Origin: Moringa oleifera | Lineage: Eukaryota; Streptophyta; Magnoliopsida; Brassicales; Moringaceae | NCBI GenBank assembly: GCA_021397835.1 | Contig: JAJFZO010000034.1 | Coordinates: 4,466,501 to 4,530,500, forward strand | Direction of reading: 5' to 3' | Length of the DNA: 64,000 bases | Part shown: positions 25,571 through 38,009 of the stretch, one piece after another | Layout of the letters: each line of letters starts with the position of its first letter | Numbering within the stretch: the stretch's first letter is position 1 | Notes under the pieces: model-generated | Databases searched by the model: none | What the model was told of the DNA's origin: nothing | The model's input: the letters and a program-made list of their open reading frames with translations, nothing else | Made by a program: the position numbers and the translations under genes

Positions 25571-28500
25571 ATGGGTTCTGATCAGGTGGTGTTGTGTGTG
25601 CTGGCTGCAGCAATGGCGTTTTCTTTTCAGGGCTGCATGGGGGGCGGCGACGGTGACGCTTCTGTTCAACTCAATGATGATGTGTTAGGCCTCATTGTCT
25701 TCAAGTCAGGCCTCAAAGATCCAGCTTCAAATCTTGAATCCTGGAACGAAGACGATAACTCACCATGTTCCTGGAAATACATACAGTGCAATCCCGTCAA
25801 TGGTAGGGTTTCTGAGGTATCTCTCGACAGCTTAGGCTTGTCGGGGAAGATCGGTAGAGGGCTCCAGAAGTTGCAGCATTTGAAGGTATTGTCCCTCTCG
25901 CGCAACAATTTTACTGGTAATATTAGTCCAGAGCTTGGTGTCATTGGCTCCCTCGAGTCTCTCAACCTCAGCCACAACAGTCTTTCTGGTCCTATTCCTG
26001 CTTCTCTTGTCAATGCCAATTCCCTTGCTTTTCTTGATCTTTCAGAGAACTCACTCTCTGGTCCACTCCCTGATGATCTCTTTCAGAATTGCTTATCACT
26101 TAGATATCTTTCCCTGGCTGGAAACTTGCTTGAAGGGCCACTTCCTAGTACACTTGCTAAATGCTCTCTTTTGCATACCCTTAATCTGTCCAAAAGCTAC
26201 TTCTCTGGTAACCCAAGTTTTGTTGCTGGAATTTGGTCGCTTCAAAGGCTTAGAACACTGGATCTTTCTCATAATGCTTTTTCTGGGTCAATACCAGAGG
26301 GAGTATCAGCCCTTCATAACTTGAAGGTGCTCCTACTACGGAGTAATCACTTCTCTGGGCCACTACCTGGAGATATTGGACTGTGTCCCCACTTGAGTAC
26401 ACTGGATTTCAGCAATAATCTTTTCTCTGGAACAGTTCCAGATTCTCTTCAGAGGCTGAATTCCTTGATGTTCTTCAGTTTATCAAGCAACATGTTAACG
26501 GGAGATTTCCCTTCTTGGATTGGTAATTTGAGCAGTCTGGTATACTTGGATTTTTCCAACAATGATTTGACTGGAAGCCTGCCATCTTCAATGGGTAACA
26601 TGAGATCTTTGAAGTTCTTGGGTTTGTCCGACAACAGGCTAACTGGAGACATACCAATGTCTCTGATGTACTGCACCCAGTTATCTGTTATCCAAATAAG
26701 AGGAAACGGCTTCAATGGAAGCATACCAGAAGGTCTGTTTGATTTGGGATTGGAGGAGGTAGACTTCTCGCATAACAGGCTGATAGGTTCCATCCCACCA
26801 GGGTCTAGCAAACTCTTCGAGTCTCTCCGTAGGTTGGATCTGTCAAGCAACAATCTCACAGGAAGTATTCCTGCAGAAATGGGTCTTTTTGCCAACTTGC
26901 GATACTTGAACTTATCATGGAACAACCTCCAGTCCAGGATTCCTCCAGAGCTTGGGTTCATTCAGAACCTGACAGTGCTAGATCTTCGAAGCAGTGCCCT
27001 GTTTGGTTCAGTTCCAGAGGACATATGTGAATCTGGAAGTCTGGCAATTCTTCAATTGGATGGTAACTCATTGACAGGGGCAATACCAGAAGAACTAGGG
27101 AATTGTTCATCTATTTACTTGCTGTAAGTCACACTGGAAGTCTCCTTTTCTCTCTCTCTTTTTTTTTCCCCAGTTCACAGACTCCTACTCATTCAATTTT
27201 ACTAACCGTGAATTTCTTTGTTCATTTGCAGGAGCTTGTCCCACAATAATTTAAGTGGTTCCATTCCTGAATCAATTTCAAAGTTGAGTAAGCTCAAAAT
27301 TCTCCAGTTAGAGTTCAATGAGCTGAATGGAGAGATACCTCCAGAGCTCGGAAAGCTACAGAATCTACTTGCAGTGAATATATCATTTAACAGGCTCGTA
27401 GGCAGGCTTCCAGCTGGAAGCGTATTTCAGAGCTTGGATCAAAGTGCTTTGCAGGGGAATTTGGGCATTTGCTCACCCTTATTGAAGGGACCCTGCAAGA
27501 TGAATGTCCCAAAACCTCTAGTTCTTGATCCAAATGCCTACAACAACCAAATGAACGGTCACAGGCAAAGAAACAGCTCCTCTACTCCTTCCAGGTTCCA
27601 TCACCACATGTTCCTCAGTGTTTCTGCCATTGTTGCTATTTCAGCTGCAGTGTTTATTGCATGTGGAGTGATAATTATAAGCCTGCTTAATGTATCTGCC
27701 CGGAGAAGACTTACATTTGTTGACAATACCCTGGAGAGCATGTGCTCAAGCTCTTCGCCGTCTGGAAGTCTGCCAACAGGCAAATTGATCCTGTTTGATT
27801 CAAGGTCATCCCCTGAATGGATTAGCAACCCTCAATGCATCCTCAACAAGGCTGCTGAGATCGGTGAAGGTGTCTTTGGAACGGTTTACAAGGTTTCCCT
27901 GGGAGCACAAGGAAGAAATATGGTTATCAAAAAGCTTGTAACATCAAATATAATCCAAAATCCAGAGGACTTTGATAGAGAAGTTAGGGTCTTAGGAAAG
28001 GCGAGACAACCTAATCTGATATCGCTGAAAGGATACTATTGGACCCCTCATTTGCAGCTTCTGGTATCAGAATATGCACCCAATGGCAGCTTACAAGCCA
28101 AACTCCATGAGAGACTGCCTTCCACTCCACCACTTTCTTGGGCCACAAGATTCAAAATTATCTTCGGAACAGCCAAGGGACTCGCCCACCTTCATCACTC
28201 TTTCCGTCCACCCATCATTCACTACAACATAAAGCCTAGCAATATCTTGCTGGATGAGAACTGCAACCCAAAGATTTCAGATTTTGGACTGGCAAGGCTT
28301 CTTACGAAGCTCGAAACGCATGTGATAAGCAACAGGTTTCAGAGTGCATTAGGCTATGTGGCACCAGAACTAGCTTGCCAGAGCTTAAGGGTTAACGAAA
28401 AATGTGACATATACAGCTTTGGGGTTCTGATCCTGGAGCTTGTGACTGGTAGGAGGCCTGTTGAATATGGAGAGGACAATGTTGTGATACTAAGCGACCA

Positions 28501-28708
28501 TGTCAGGGTTTTACTGGAGCAAGGCAACATATTGGATTGTGTTGATCTGAACATGGCTGATTACCCGGAAGATGAAGTCTTGCCAGTGCTGAAGTTGGCC
28601 CTGGTTTGCACTTCTCAGATACCATCCAGCAGGCCTTCCATGGCAGATGTGGTCCAAATACTGCAGGTCATCAAGACTCCTGTTTCACAAAGAATGGAGA
28701 TTTTCTGA
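25571..28708 (+). CDS. LRR receptor-like protein kinase, probably inactive (At3g28040-like), 1009 aa
   Basis: There are two exons, 25571-27123 and 27232-28708, with a phase-2 intron inside an LRR codon. The product has a signal peptide (about 1-25), an LRRNT cap (NDDVLGLIVFKS, then the Cys pair in SPCSWKYIQC), and about twenty LRRs with plant-type SGxIP cores. After these come a Cys-pair cap (CSPLLKGPC), a transmembrane helix (about 645-668) and a cytoplasmic kinase domain. The glycine loop IGEGVFGTVYK (728-738), Lys751 and DFG (868-870) are kept. The HRD catalytic triplet is HYN (848-850), so the catalytic Asp is Asn. Arabidopsis At3g28040, which it matches along its whole length, is also described as probably inactive. 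It likely acts at the plasma membrane as a signalling scaffold or co-receptor. The ligand is unknown. Confidence 0.94.
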
Positions 28709-30676
28709 GAAATCGTAGCCTCAGCTGCTGCAAATCTAATGCGTTTCCTCATTTTATTCTCTTGTGAATTATCTTCGTTTTCCCTTCTAATCAACAAGAC
28801 GATCTGTATTTTGATGGTTAATTGTTTGTAAATTTGAAAGTAGTTTTTGTCCTTCTTTGCCCAACTGCATGTACAGCTTATGAATCTGTACTCATGAGGA
28901 AGGAATTGCATGGATCAGATGCTATTTCAGTGTAAATTTTTGGAGTACATGGAATGCAGGACCACCTCCCTCATTCCGTCCTAATCTAATGGGTTGGCAA
29001 AGACAAAAAGAAGAAAACCATCTCCTGGACTGTTTACTTGGGATAAGACAAATCAGTTATGCTGACTGTTATTTCCAGACTCACCCAAAGTGGTAAATCG
29101 CTGCCTATTACACTATGCCACTCTACTTACAATTAAGGGCCACCAATTTTTAAATAATTATGTGGTGCAGTAAAATATGACCTTAGGGGTAGTTATTTAA
29201 GAAAAATGAATTTTAGGGTTACAAAGATAATTTCACATTAAATATTTAAGGATTCACAGAAACATCACTAATATCTGGAGAATTTTTCTCTCCTTAGTTT
29301 CCACAATATTTCCAATTATTAGCATCAGGAGAATTTTAAGGATTGCAGACTAATAATTTCTCACATGGATTTATTTGGAACATTTCAAAATGTTAAAGGT
29401 TGTAAAGATGAATAAGTGACTCTGTCACACTGACACATATTAAACAGTATGACTGTGAGTAGCCGTTAAGTTGGTGTCCTATTTGAGGTTAAGTTTAATT
29501 TAATTTAAGTTTGACTGTATTTACATATAGTAAAAAATTAAACCAAAAAATAATTTTCTTCATCTTTTGTCCTCTCTGCACTAAGGAGGGGGGGGGGGGG
29601 GGGGGGGGGGGGGGAGGGGGAGGAGAGAGAGAGAAGCAAAAAATTCTTCAATCTCATTTACTTATTTCCATCTCAACTCTATTAGAAACAGATCCTCACA
29701 GGATCTTGATCCTGGAGCAAATTTGACATCTCTAAAAATTTACTCCGAAATTTGGTACACTTTGTAAGTTCTTCTAAATTCCTGCCTAAGGTATCAGCAA
29801 TTTTATTCAGTCTAATATATATATGTATAACTTCATAATTAGATTCACTCAAGAAGTAAATTGTTTACTTCCCATAACAGAAATTATGGCATTGTAAATT
29901 GAAAACTAAAAATTCATTAAAATTACAGGACATGCATTGTGAAACCATATTTCTTCCTATTATCATTATAAGTTGATGTTTCGGATGCTATACTTTATGT
30001 TTATGAGCTGTTAACATAAAAGAAAAGGCATGAATCATTTATTGTCCCTTAATCCAACTTGGAAAAAGTATGACATTATCATAGGCATACTTCCTATGAA
30101 AATTTTAACAGACGGCTTTATAGTCTTTGGTTTTGCATAAGTTGCAGAATCGATCCTCTTTGTCCCTGACAGAAGAGAAAGACAATTCTGAACTTCACTG
30201 ACTGCCATCACAGAGAGTTTGCATGGCCTAAATTAATAATGTAGCACAATATTTAACATCATAAACAAATAAAGAGGATAAATAAAACCAAAGCTCAAAG
30301 TCATAAAAGAGATTGAAATATGCTATGAAATTTTCCTTTTCCAGTAGATCTAATGTTGCTTACATTCCTGTCCTCATTTTCCTTTTCTTAGTTCAAAGAA
30401 GAGGCTGAAAGAAGAGGCTGACTTCACACCCACATGGTTTATGGACCAAATCTACATGTAGGTATGAAGCATTTTGCTGCAAGAGTATTAGATAATTCTT
30501 CCATATAACTGCTAAAAGGTGGCCATACTTTTTCCTCTTGATGCATTGCCCAAGCAGTTTAGACCATCCCGAGTCTAATGTTCCAATTATGATCAGTTGC
30601 AACACGTGATGTATACATAAGGTCTCATGGTGGAATCTGTCTATTTATATAAACATAAATGTACCTTTGTTGATCG
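28709..30676. other. Convergent intergenic region between LRR-kinase and PORR genes
   Basis: This stretch should contain both 3' UTRs. No coding sequence is recognised, and a 27-base G homopolymer is at 29588-29614. Confidence 0.55.
29588..29614 (+). repeat. 27-nt G homopolymer
   Basis: An uninterrupted run of G is followed by a further G-rich and (GA)n tail to about 29635. It could form a G-quadruplex. The length may not be exact, because homopolymers are prone to sequencing error. Confidence 0.85.
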
Positions 30677-32137
30677 TTACCAAGAGTTAGGAGATCCTTC
30701 CACTAAATCATTACTTGAAGAAGCACCTGAAGTCCAAAACTCCCCTCTCTCTGCATGGTGCTGTGGCTCCAAGTTCTCATCATTGTCATCACTGAAATAA
30801 TATTCAACACCTGCATCTTCAGAATCAAACATGTACTTAAAGCCATCATCATAATCATCACTATGATCACCAACAGTATCATAAACTGCATCATCGCCAT
30901 CATTGTCATATTTGCTACTAGCATTGTCATTAATGATAGACTTTCTTCGCTGGCGTCTCATCCTCTTCCCTTCTGCAACTAACTTAAACAACTGATCTTT
31001 TATTACCAGAAGATCGTCTTTTTCTAGAAGCATGCCTTTCTCATCAAATGCTTCCACCAAAAAGACAGAGTCTCTTTGGCCTTTCAGACTCACATAGAAC
31101 AACTCTGGGTGCCTCACAATCATTGATCTTAATTTGTTGGGCAGTCCAAACTCCTTCCTGAAATGTGTCAAATGGTCTATTAAAGTCCTCTTTTCGATCA
31201 GCATGCCCAAGACCTCTCTTACCACCAAACAAGCCCTCTTCTCTGCCTCAATGGACTCTTTAGCCAAGCCTTCCAAGGTTGTGTTGTAGGGGCACACATC
31301 TGCCACTTCTTCAAACTTGATCAAAAAATCATGATGACGTCTTTTCAAATTCAGCCCTTTCCGCAGTCTCAATTGTTTAAACTTCAAAGGCCTGTCCACT
31401 ATTAAATCGCGGTTAACTTCAGCAGAAGGCAATGGATTTGCCAAGACTGGGTCCCATGTTACAAGCTCAAGTGCTCGACCATAGGAGGTGTCAACAATCT
31501 TGAATTTGTCTGGATGGTCATTGCAGAGACGGGACCGAAAATTAGGAGGGAGGCCAAGATCTGGCGCAAGGTGAACTAACTTAGATAAAAGTAGCCTGTG
31601 GTGGGAAGAGAGCATGAGGAGTTTCTGGAGTTTGATAGCCAAGGCAACAGAGATCTCTGATCTGAGATTTGATTCTTGCATGGCGAGCGCTGCTGCAACT
31701 GGGGTTAGGCGGACGCAAAGTTGAGAACATGATTTTGTTGCATTAATTGGCAGAGGTGGTGTTGGGATAGTAAAGAGTTCAAATACAGTAGGATAACGAT
31801 GGATCATTGAAACGATTGAGCGAGGCTTGGAGAGAGAGAGGTAGGACCGACATTTGGAAAGAATGTGGATTGGAATAAAATGTTTTGGTTTAGAAAGAAG
31901 CAGAGTCTTCAGCTTTTGAACAAACAGAATCTTGTTTTGCTTCATGACATGCTTGTCTAATGAAGGACTGCGGACAATTTTAACCGAAGAGCATGAAATA
32001 GAACAGGAGATGTTTCTAAGTGTTTTGATAGTTCCATAATTTTTGCCAAAACTTCCACATATCCAAGTAGTTGATGGGAGGAAGCTAGAGCAGAGTAAAC
32101 TCTCCTTTTGGGAAAACACAGGTAGGGAAAATGCCAT
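30677..32137 (-). CDS. PORR-domain organelle RNA-binding protein (WTF1/RPD1 family), 486 aa
   Basis: This is a single uninterrupted frame of 486 codons starting at an ATG at 32135-32137. The N-terminus is rich in Ser, Leu and Lys with few acids, which fits an organelle transit peptide. The PORR domain (formerly DUF860) spans roughly residues 60-400. It shows family words such as YLSLSKPRSIVSMIHRYPTV, then RLTPVA, then LPPNFRSRLCNDHPDKF near the centre. Later come FGLPNKLRSMIVRHPELFYVS and the final VIKDQLFKLV. PORR proteins bind group II introns and promote their splicing in chloroplasts or mitochondria. Which organelle is meant here cannot be told by eye. After the domain comes a basic RMRRQRRKS stretch and an unusually long Asp/Glu-rich tail. 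The gene is convergent with the LRR kinase. Confidence 0.9.
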   Translation of the reverse strand: MAFSLPVFSQKESLLCSSFLPSTTWICGSFGKNYGTIKTLRNISCSISCSSVKIVRSPSLDKHVMKQNKILFVQKLKTLLLSKPKHFIPIHILSKCRSYLSLSKPRSIVSMIHRYPTVFELFTIPTPPLPINATKSCSQLCVRLTPVAAALAMQESNLRSEISVALAIKLQKLLMLSSHHRLLLSKLVHLAPDLGLPPNFRSRLCNDHPDKFKIVDTSYGRALELVTWDPVLANPLPSAEVNRDLIVDRPLKFKQLRLRKGLNLKRRHHDFLIKFEEVADVCPYNTTLEGLAKESIEAEKRACLVVREVLGMLIEKRTLIDHLTHFRKEFGLPNKLRSMIVRHPELFYVSLKGQRDSVFLVEAFDEKGMLLEKDDLLVIKDQLFKLVAEGKRMRRQRRKSIINDNASSKYDNDGDDAVYDTVGDHSDDYDDGFKYMFDSEDAGVEYYFSDDNDENLEPQHHAERGEFWTSGASSSNDLVEGSPNSW

Positions 32138-34016
32138 TCTTCAAAGCTTTCATAACAGTTACAAGCTTCAGGGCATGTACCACAGAAGAAGATTGCTCAA
32201 GGCGACTTCAACAAGAAGAACATAACACCATTGCCTCCAGATCTTCTCTATTTAAAAATAGCATAAAATGGTCCTAGTATGGTTCAAGTCAGCACAATTG
32301 GAGCATAACTGTCAGTTAAAGCAAAAAAGAAAAACATGCAACATCAGACCTTACATGATTGATAGAGGTCCGTCACAATATAATCTGACAAGAAAGGTTG
32401 ATAAAGTAAGTCAGATTATAATAACAAAAATACTAGAACAGTTATTGAACTGATGTTTAGATATGAGAAAAGGGGAGTTAACTCCTAAAATTAATTATCA
32501 CTATCTACTAGAGAACAATTTGTTAACTTTTCATGCCACAGGTCTTCACTAAGTTACCACAAGTCTCAGTTGAAGGCCTGGTAAATGTGAAATCATTGTT
32601 CAATGTTAACCCTCCCCCAACATGATTCTTAAGTAGTTCTCTGTGGAACCTAATCCAACTCACAAAAGCCTAGTGGGGAAAGTGGCAAACGCACTATGCG
32701 CTTCGCACTCATGCTTCCACGCCATTGCTTATTGAATAATTAGGAAAAGAAAACAAAAATTACAGATTAATCAGAAAGAAAACAAAAACTTTTTTATCAT
32801 TCTGATAAACAAAAAACTCATAGTTATATGGTTTCACTGCCACAAATGAAAATGTTATCCAAGAAAGCGAAGCAGGACTCAGAAGCAGACATATCTAGAA
32901 AGAGAAACAAAATACGTCCATGATATCAAACCGTGCACCGTTGATGTTGTTGCTAAGCCATTCTTGTTGACATTTCTACGAACATATGGCATGCAGGAAT
33001 CATAATATCTAACTAACCAGCACATTCATAGTTCAAAATTCATGAAGAGAAAAGGTATGATAAGATCAAGTAACTAAAAGCAAATAAGAAGAAAATACCA
33101 AACTCATTACCAGAACCAATTTGTAGACGCTTAGGGGTGGAAGAAAGCAAGAGAGAGAACATATGATGGTAAAATGTTGAGACAACCCAGCCCAAGCTCA
33201 AAGGCAAAACGAGTGAGAGCAGGACAGAACCTGATTGACGGGCATAGAGAGAAAAGAGTGCTGCGGTTAGAACTACGCTCACATATTAGCTAATCGGGCC
33301 GATTCAACTATACCGAGCGAGGTTGACGGGGTAAAATATCTGTCTCCCTTAATTTTTTATTTTTTATTTAATTTCTCAATTGGGTAAATATAAAAATAAA
33401 CCTCTTATTTTGTATTTCAATTTTATGCTATCAATCTACTTAATTTTATGGCATAAACCATACCAAATATTGTTTTTAAAAATTAATTTTTTCAAAATAA
33501 TTAAAAAATAACATAAACAATAATTTTTTTATTTTTTAATAAATAAAATCTCATAAAAACTTTCAATTAAAAATTTGAATATGAAATTAAATAATTTATA
33601 CATTAGCAATTAAATGAACTTAGTATAATTTTTTTTTCTACATTTACCTTATAAATTAATTTTTCTATTAGGCACAACCTCTCTTCCACTATCACATTTA
33701 TTTCTAAGATTGTGCTTAATTTTCACCACATTAAATCAAACTGATTAAAAAAATTAGATCGCATCATATAAAATTAAACCTGACTGCTTTCATTGCATTT
33801 ACAAGGAATTTATGAACTATATAGAACTTCTACCCAACTGATGTGGGTAAGCCTTGAATTCAAAATCTGTTCATCCTGCTCAATTGTGAAACAAGGCATT
33901 TGCCTGCTACAAGCTTTTTCTTTCTTTTTTTCCCCTTTTAACTGCATGAAACTAGAGCCATGTTTTCCTGTCATGTATCTCTCTGTACATGCTATCAGAT
34001 CATGATCAGAGCCGTA
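32138..34016. other. Intergenic: PORR upstream and Z-ISO downstream sequence
   Basis: The PORR promoter and 5' UTR and the Z-ISO 3' UTR must lie here. 33340-33780 is AT-rich. A hydrophobic antisense frame near 33040-33282 lacks an ATG and is not called. Confidence 0.5.
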
Positions 34017-34080
34017 CCCATTACCAGTGAAGCCGGAAGCTGGCTGTCCCCATTACCAGTGAAGCCGGAAGCTGGCTGCC
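34017..34080. repeat. 32-bp tandem duplication across the Z-ISO stop codon
   Basis: Copies 34017-34048 and 34049-34080 match at 31 of 32 bases (core CCCATTACCAGTGAAGCC, then GGAAGCTGGCTG). The second copy encodes the last codons of Z-ISO and its TAA (34053-34055). The first copy lies just beyond it in the 3' UTR. Confidence 0.9.
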
Positions 34081-37053
34081 CGCATAAGCGGGTGGGCAAA
34101 ATATGCGCCTAATGTCAATGCAGTGATAGTCAAATATGGCAATCGAGTGAATTCCTTATAGTAGTCTTTGGGCAACTTCTGTCTGCCATCAAAGATTGCT
34201 GCAAAAGGAACTATACTCGTCCGCTTCTTCACTACTTCAAATGCCTCCCCATATCGGATTGCTAATCTTCTATCTCCGTTCCAAACACCAAATAAATGAT
34301 GTGCTATCAACCCAAGAGAAGCTGCAATGGCCACAGAGTTACCAATCCAGACCACATGAGCCAAGCACCAGATCACCTGGCCAACCATCTGGGAAGGAAG
34401 ACCAAAGTTAGCTTGGCTTAGTATTTGTGGGTATATCCGTTTGTCTTTCTTAGCAAAAACGGATGGTGATACTTCAGAAATCCAAAACCAAGTTCTTTTC
34501 TTGTTCCTTTTCAGCGACTAATATGGTCGATGGCATGTAAGATTATTGGTTCCTCAAATTTTATCAAAGAAAGAGGCTGATCAAGGTAAAGGACATTATA
34601 ACAAGCTCTCTTCAAATGCTTGGTGAAAAACTCTTTAACATATATAGGAATTTCGATGACTATGATGAATATACCTGTGGGTGGCGGGTGATCCTCATGA
34701 CGCCGGTTTCCCAAAGATGCATTTTAGGCTTGTCAACAGCTGCTACCTCTAATAGGTTAAAGGTAGAGGGATAAAGAAAAAAGAAGGATATAAAGTTTGA
34801 AAGCCACACAATTTCATGGACCCCAGGAACACTTTGAAGCTGCCACAACTGCAATCCATCGTATCTGTGGTTTATGAAGTACACCTGCATCACAAGCAAA
34901 TAAAAGTTCAAAAGCCAGTTCAAACAAAGCTGTATTGAGAACTACACCTGGAACAATTACCACCAAGTTTCAAGGGAAGAGACTCTTGTATTCCAGGATA
35001 AGAGCTTGGAAACTCACAATAGTGCTAACAGCAAGTGGAAGAGATGTCCCAGCAAACAATACACGGAATGCACGTTCTCCAATAAATTTCTCACCCATAT
35101 CTCGGACACTAGCCAACCCACTGTGGACTGTGGCAAATATCAGAATGAGAATCAGCACAACTACCTGCAGAAGAACGATCAAGGCACATTATTGAAATAG
35201 CAACCTAAACCCACGAGAAATCCTCCATATAGATAACAATTTATACTTTGATACATCAATAATTCAGAGAGCAAAGCCTGCAACTAATATTGTGGTTGTG
35301 TAGAGTTTATTACTTCAAAACATAAAGCAAGCAACACTAAGAGGTGGAAATTTTTCCAAACAAAAATCCTGCTGCTATCTTCACTTTTCAAATGCATCAA
35401 CTCATTATCAGACGCATGCCTTTGTGCCACATATTGCACCTTGGCTTCAAGTACCCTTGCATCTTTAACAGCTATAAGCTGAAGCTGCTCCAAATGAGAC
35501 CTCAAGCCTTGCCTCCAAAGTCAATGCAAGTGATAATGGTAATGACCATTATTTTTTCTTCCTACACTTTTTCAGGTTCTCAAAAGATGAACTAAGATTA
35601 TCCTTTCTAGAAACATAGTTTTTATAGGCAAAGAAACAAAGTTTGTGTTAAGCCATTGCCACAGGGAAGGAGTTCAGAGAGAAACAACCAGTGAAATCTC
35701 CAGAGAAGTGAAACAGGGCACAGAGCCTACTGATGACACAACAGCTAACTAAGAAAATAACAAAAAGAACCCCTTACAAAATGTAGTAAATATAAATGCT
35801 GATAAATACTAACCACACATAACTCCAAAAAGTACTCCGTTTTCTACATGAAAAGCCCAAATAGAATGTGGTAACATACAATTCTTCCAGAAAAGATGAA
35901 TGCTAATGCAAAGGTGAGCACATGACTGAGAGTCAAATAATATCTACTGCCCTTGTCATATGAAAAATTCAGTTTTACCAAACCAAGTTACAGAGATTAC
36001 AGAGGTCTCCCTTGGAAGTGCCCTCCTATATAGAGATTTAGTGTCGTGTTGTCTCATCTTATTTTCCTTCTTCCCTAATTTGGATAAAATATTACCACAA
36101 TCCCTTCATGATAAAAATTCTTCTCATTTACATTGCAAAGTGAAGTATGCAATTATTGGCTAGGTATAACCAACCTCCCAAGTCTTTGAAGTTTTTTTGG
36201 ATGATAGAAGTCTTATAGCATGGCACCCTTTTCTTATTCACCTTAATTAGTAGTAAACTGTACAGAAGTTGTAGCAGCATAAAAAATATAGCTAACATTG
36301 GTAACTCAATTCCAAGTTTGCACCATAATAACACCTAAACCCAGAGCTGAAGATAAAAAGAGAATTGAAGGCGAAAAGTCACAAGCCACATATTGAACAA
36401 GCTTATCACTTTTAGACCATATATACCATATAAACAGAAGATATTAATATGCAGTATCAAATTTCTCTGGGACTCAACTTCCCTTCTCTAGCATAAGAAT
36501 GGTGAGACTTAGTCTCCACCGAGCACTAGTTTCTAAATTTTAGCACCTTTCTCAGCAGCCAAACAGATTGCAAGGATAAACAAGAAACCGAAAATATCAC
36601 TAATATCATCCATCAATTCGACAAAGGAAAATCCTCTCTTATTACCTCAGGGCTCTCTGAAAGACCAGAAACAGCATCAATGTAGGCTTTTCCAAACCCA
36701 GTAGAATTATCAATCCAACCCACATCAAGGATGAATAAAACAACCCCCAAAACAACGCCAAAATAAACCCAAGAAGTTATCTTCTGCTTCCCCAAATCGA
36801 AGGCAGCAGAATCCTCCCCGATAAGCGGCTCCTCCGAGACGGAGCTATTCGTATTGGCGTTCCCGACATAAGTGCGGGTGAGGATCCTCGAGCAAAAGGG
36901 GAGAGAATTGATTCCCAGGAAAGTGGAACGAATTGGTCTTGTGCGTTTTGTAAGAGGGAGGGAGACGGGGAGCCTGAGACGGTGACGTTGGGTGATGGGA
37001 CGGTGAAGCGAAGAGGAAGAGATGGGACTCGACAGCAAAAGAGAAGTGGCCAT
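34053..37053 (-). CDS. Z-ISO: 15-cis-zeta-carotene isomerase (Z-ISO), plastid, 366 aa
   Basis: Z-ISO isomerises the 15-cis bond of zeta-carotene between the phytoene desaturase and zeta-carotene desaturase steps of carotenoid synthesis, in plastid membranes. Four exons on the minus strand (37053-36646, 35164-35018, 34884-34675, 34388-34053) join in frame to 366 residues, the usual length. The N-terminal 50-60 residues are Ser/Arg-rich like a transit peptide. The mature part begins around [13 protein letters not shown] and has several membrane helices of the NnrU-like fold. His150 (in ATVHSG), and Cys263 and His266 (in CLAHVVW), sit where the family has its haem-ligand residues. The C-terminus is ASFRLHW. 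The gene appears intact, and its stop codon lies in a local tandem duplication. Confidence 0.96.
35165..36645 (-). other. Z-ISO intron 1
   Basis: This 1.5-kb intron lies between the exon ending in GAG|GTAATA and the exon starting after CTGCAG. No other content was recognised. Confidence 0.7.
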
Positions 37054-38009
37054 TACCCTCCTTTTTGCTTTGCCTCTTTGTTTCTTTCCTTGTATACATG
37101 GACCTTGGAGAACAGCTAAAAAGAGTTATGCTGCCCGCAGGCTCTGTGTCGTACTTTCTCATTGCTTTGGTAGGAAACTCAGTCACCTTGTTTTTATTTT
37201 GGACAAATGTAAAAAGTATGTCAATTTTATTTTTAATTTACATTTTTACATTATTGACCTACTTACATATTTAAGTTTTTAATTCAGATGATGTTGAAAT
37301 TTATTAAGAATAATTTAAAAATAACTACAGATGAAAAAAAAAAAAAAAACAGAAAGTTTTTTTAATTTTTTTTAACTTTTTAGTTTTATTTTTCTGCTGT
37401 TATCAAATTACTCAAAAAAAAACTACGCAATTTCATCCAAATTAAGGATTTGAATATAAAATTATATTAATTAATAGGATTTAAATGAACAAGAAGTTAA
37501 TAAAAGTTCTTTATTTTTTAAAAATATAATCCTATATTTAATTATACTTTTGATATTTTATAATTCAATTTTTGTTAACTAATAGCATCTCCTACACACA
37601 TGATCCCTAAGGTAAAATATGTTCTTTATAATTTGCCTATTTTTATTTCAAAGAACAAAATTTTCAATTATGGCGAACAATGTTTTTTGTTTCTTTCTTT
37701 TTATTTTTCACAAAACAATTTTTCTTGAAAATCATTTTTTTTTTCAAAATCATATGAAACTCTTTTTTTAAATCATTTAAAATATTCTTTTTAAAACAAT
37801 TTTGATACATATGTATGAGTGTAAACATAAATTGATTTCTTGAACAAATAAAGAGAATTAACAAATTATACCTATGATACCTATTCTAAAATTCTTATCT
37901 TTTTCCTCTTGTTCGGTTCAAGTCACTTTGGATATTATTCTTTTGATTCTTGTGTCCATTTCTTTATCTTATGTTTAGTTGAAGCCTCATCAAATTTTTT
38001 CTCTTAAAT
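37054..38009. other. Z-ISO upstream region and AT-rich spacer
   Basis: The first 130 bases or so are probably Z-ISO 5' UTR and promoter. The rest is AT-rich with poly-A/T runs and no coding content. Confidence 0.5.

Noticed and set aside
33040..33282. Hydrophobic antisense reading frame with a plausible splice donor, perhaps the first exon of a small membrane protein
   Set aside because: It begins with GTG, an in-frame TAA lies two codons upstream with no ATG between, and no matching second exon was found. It could be an internal exon, but the support is too weak.
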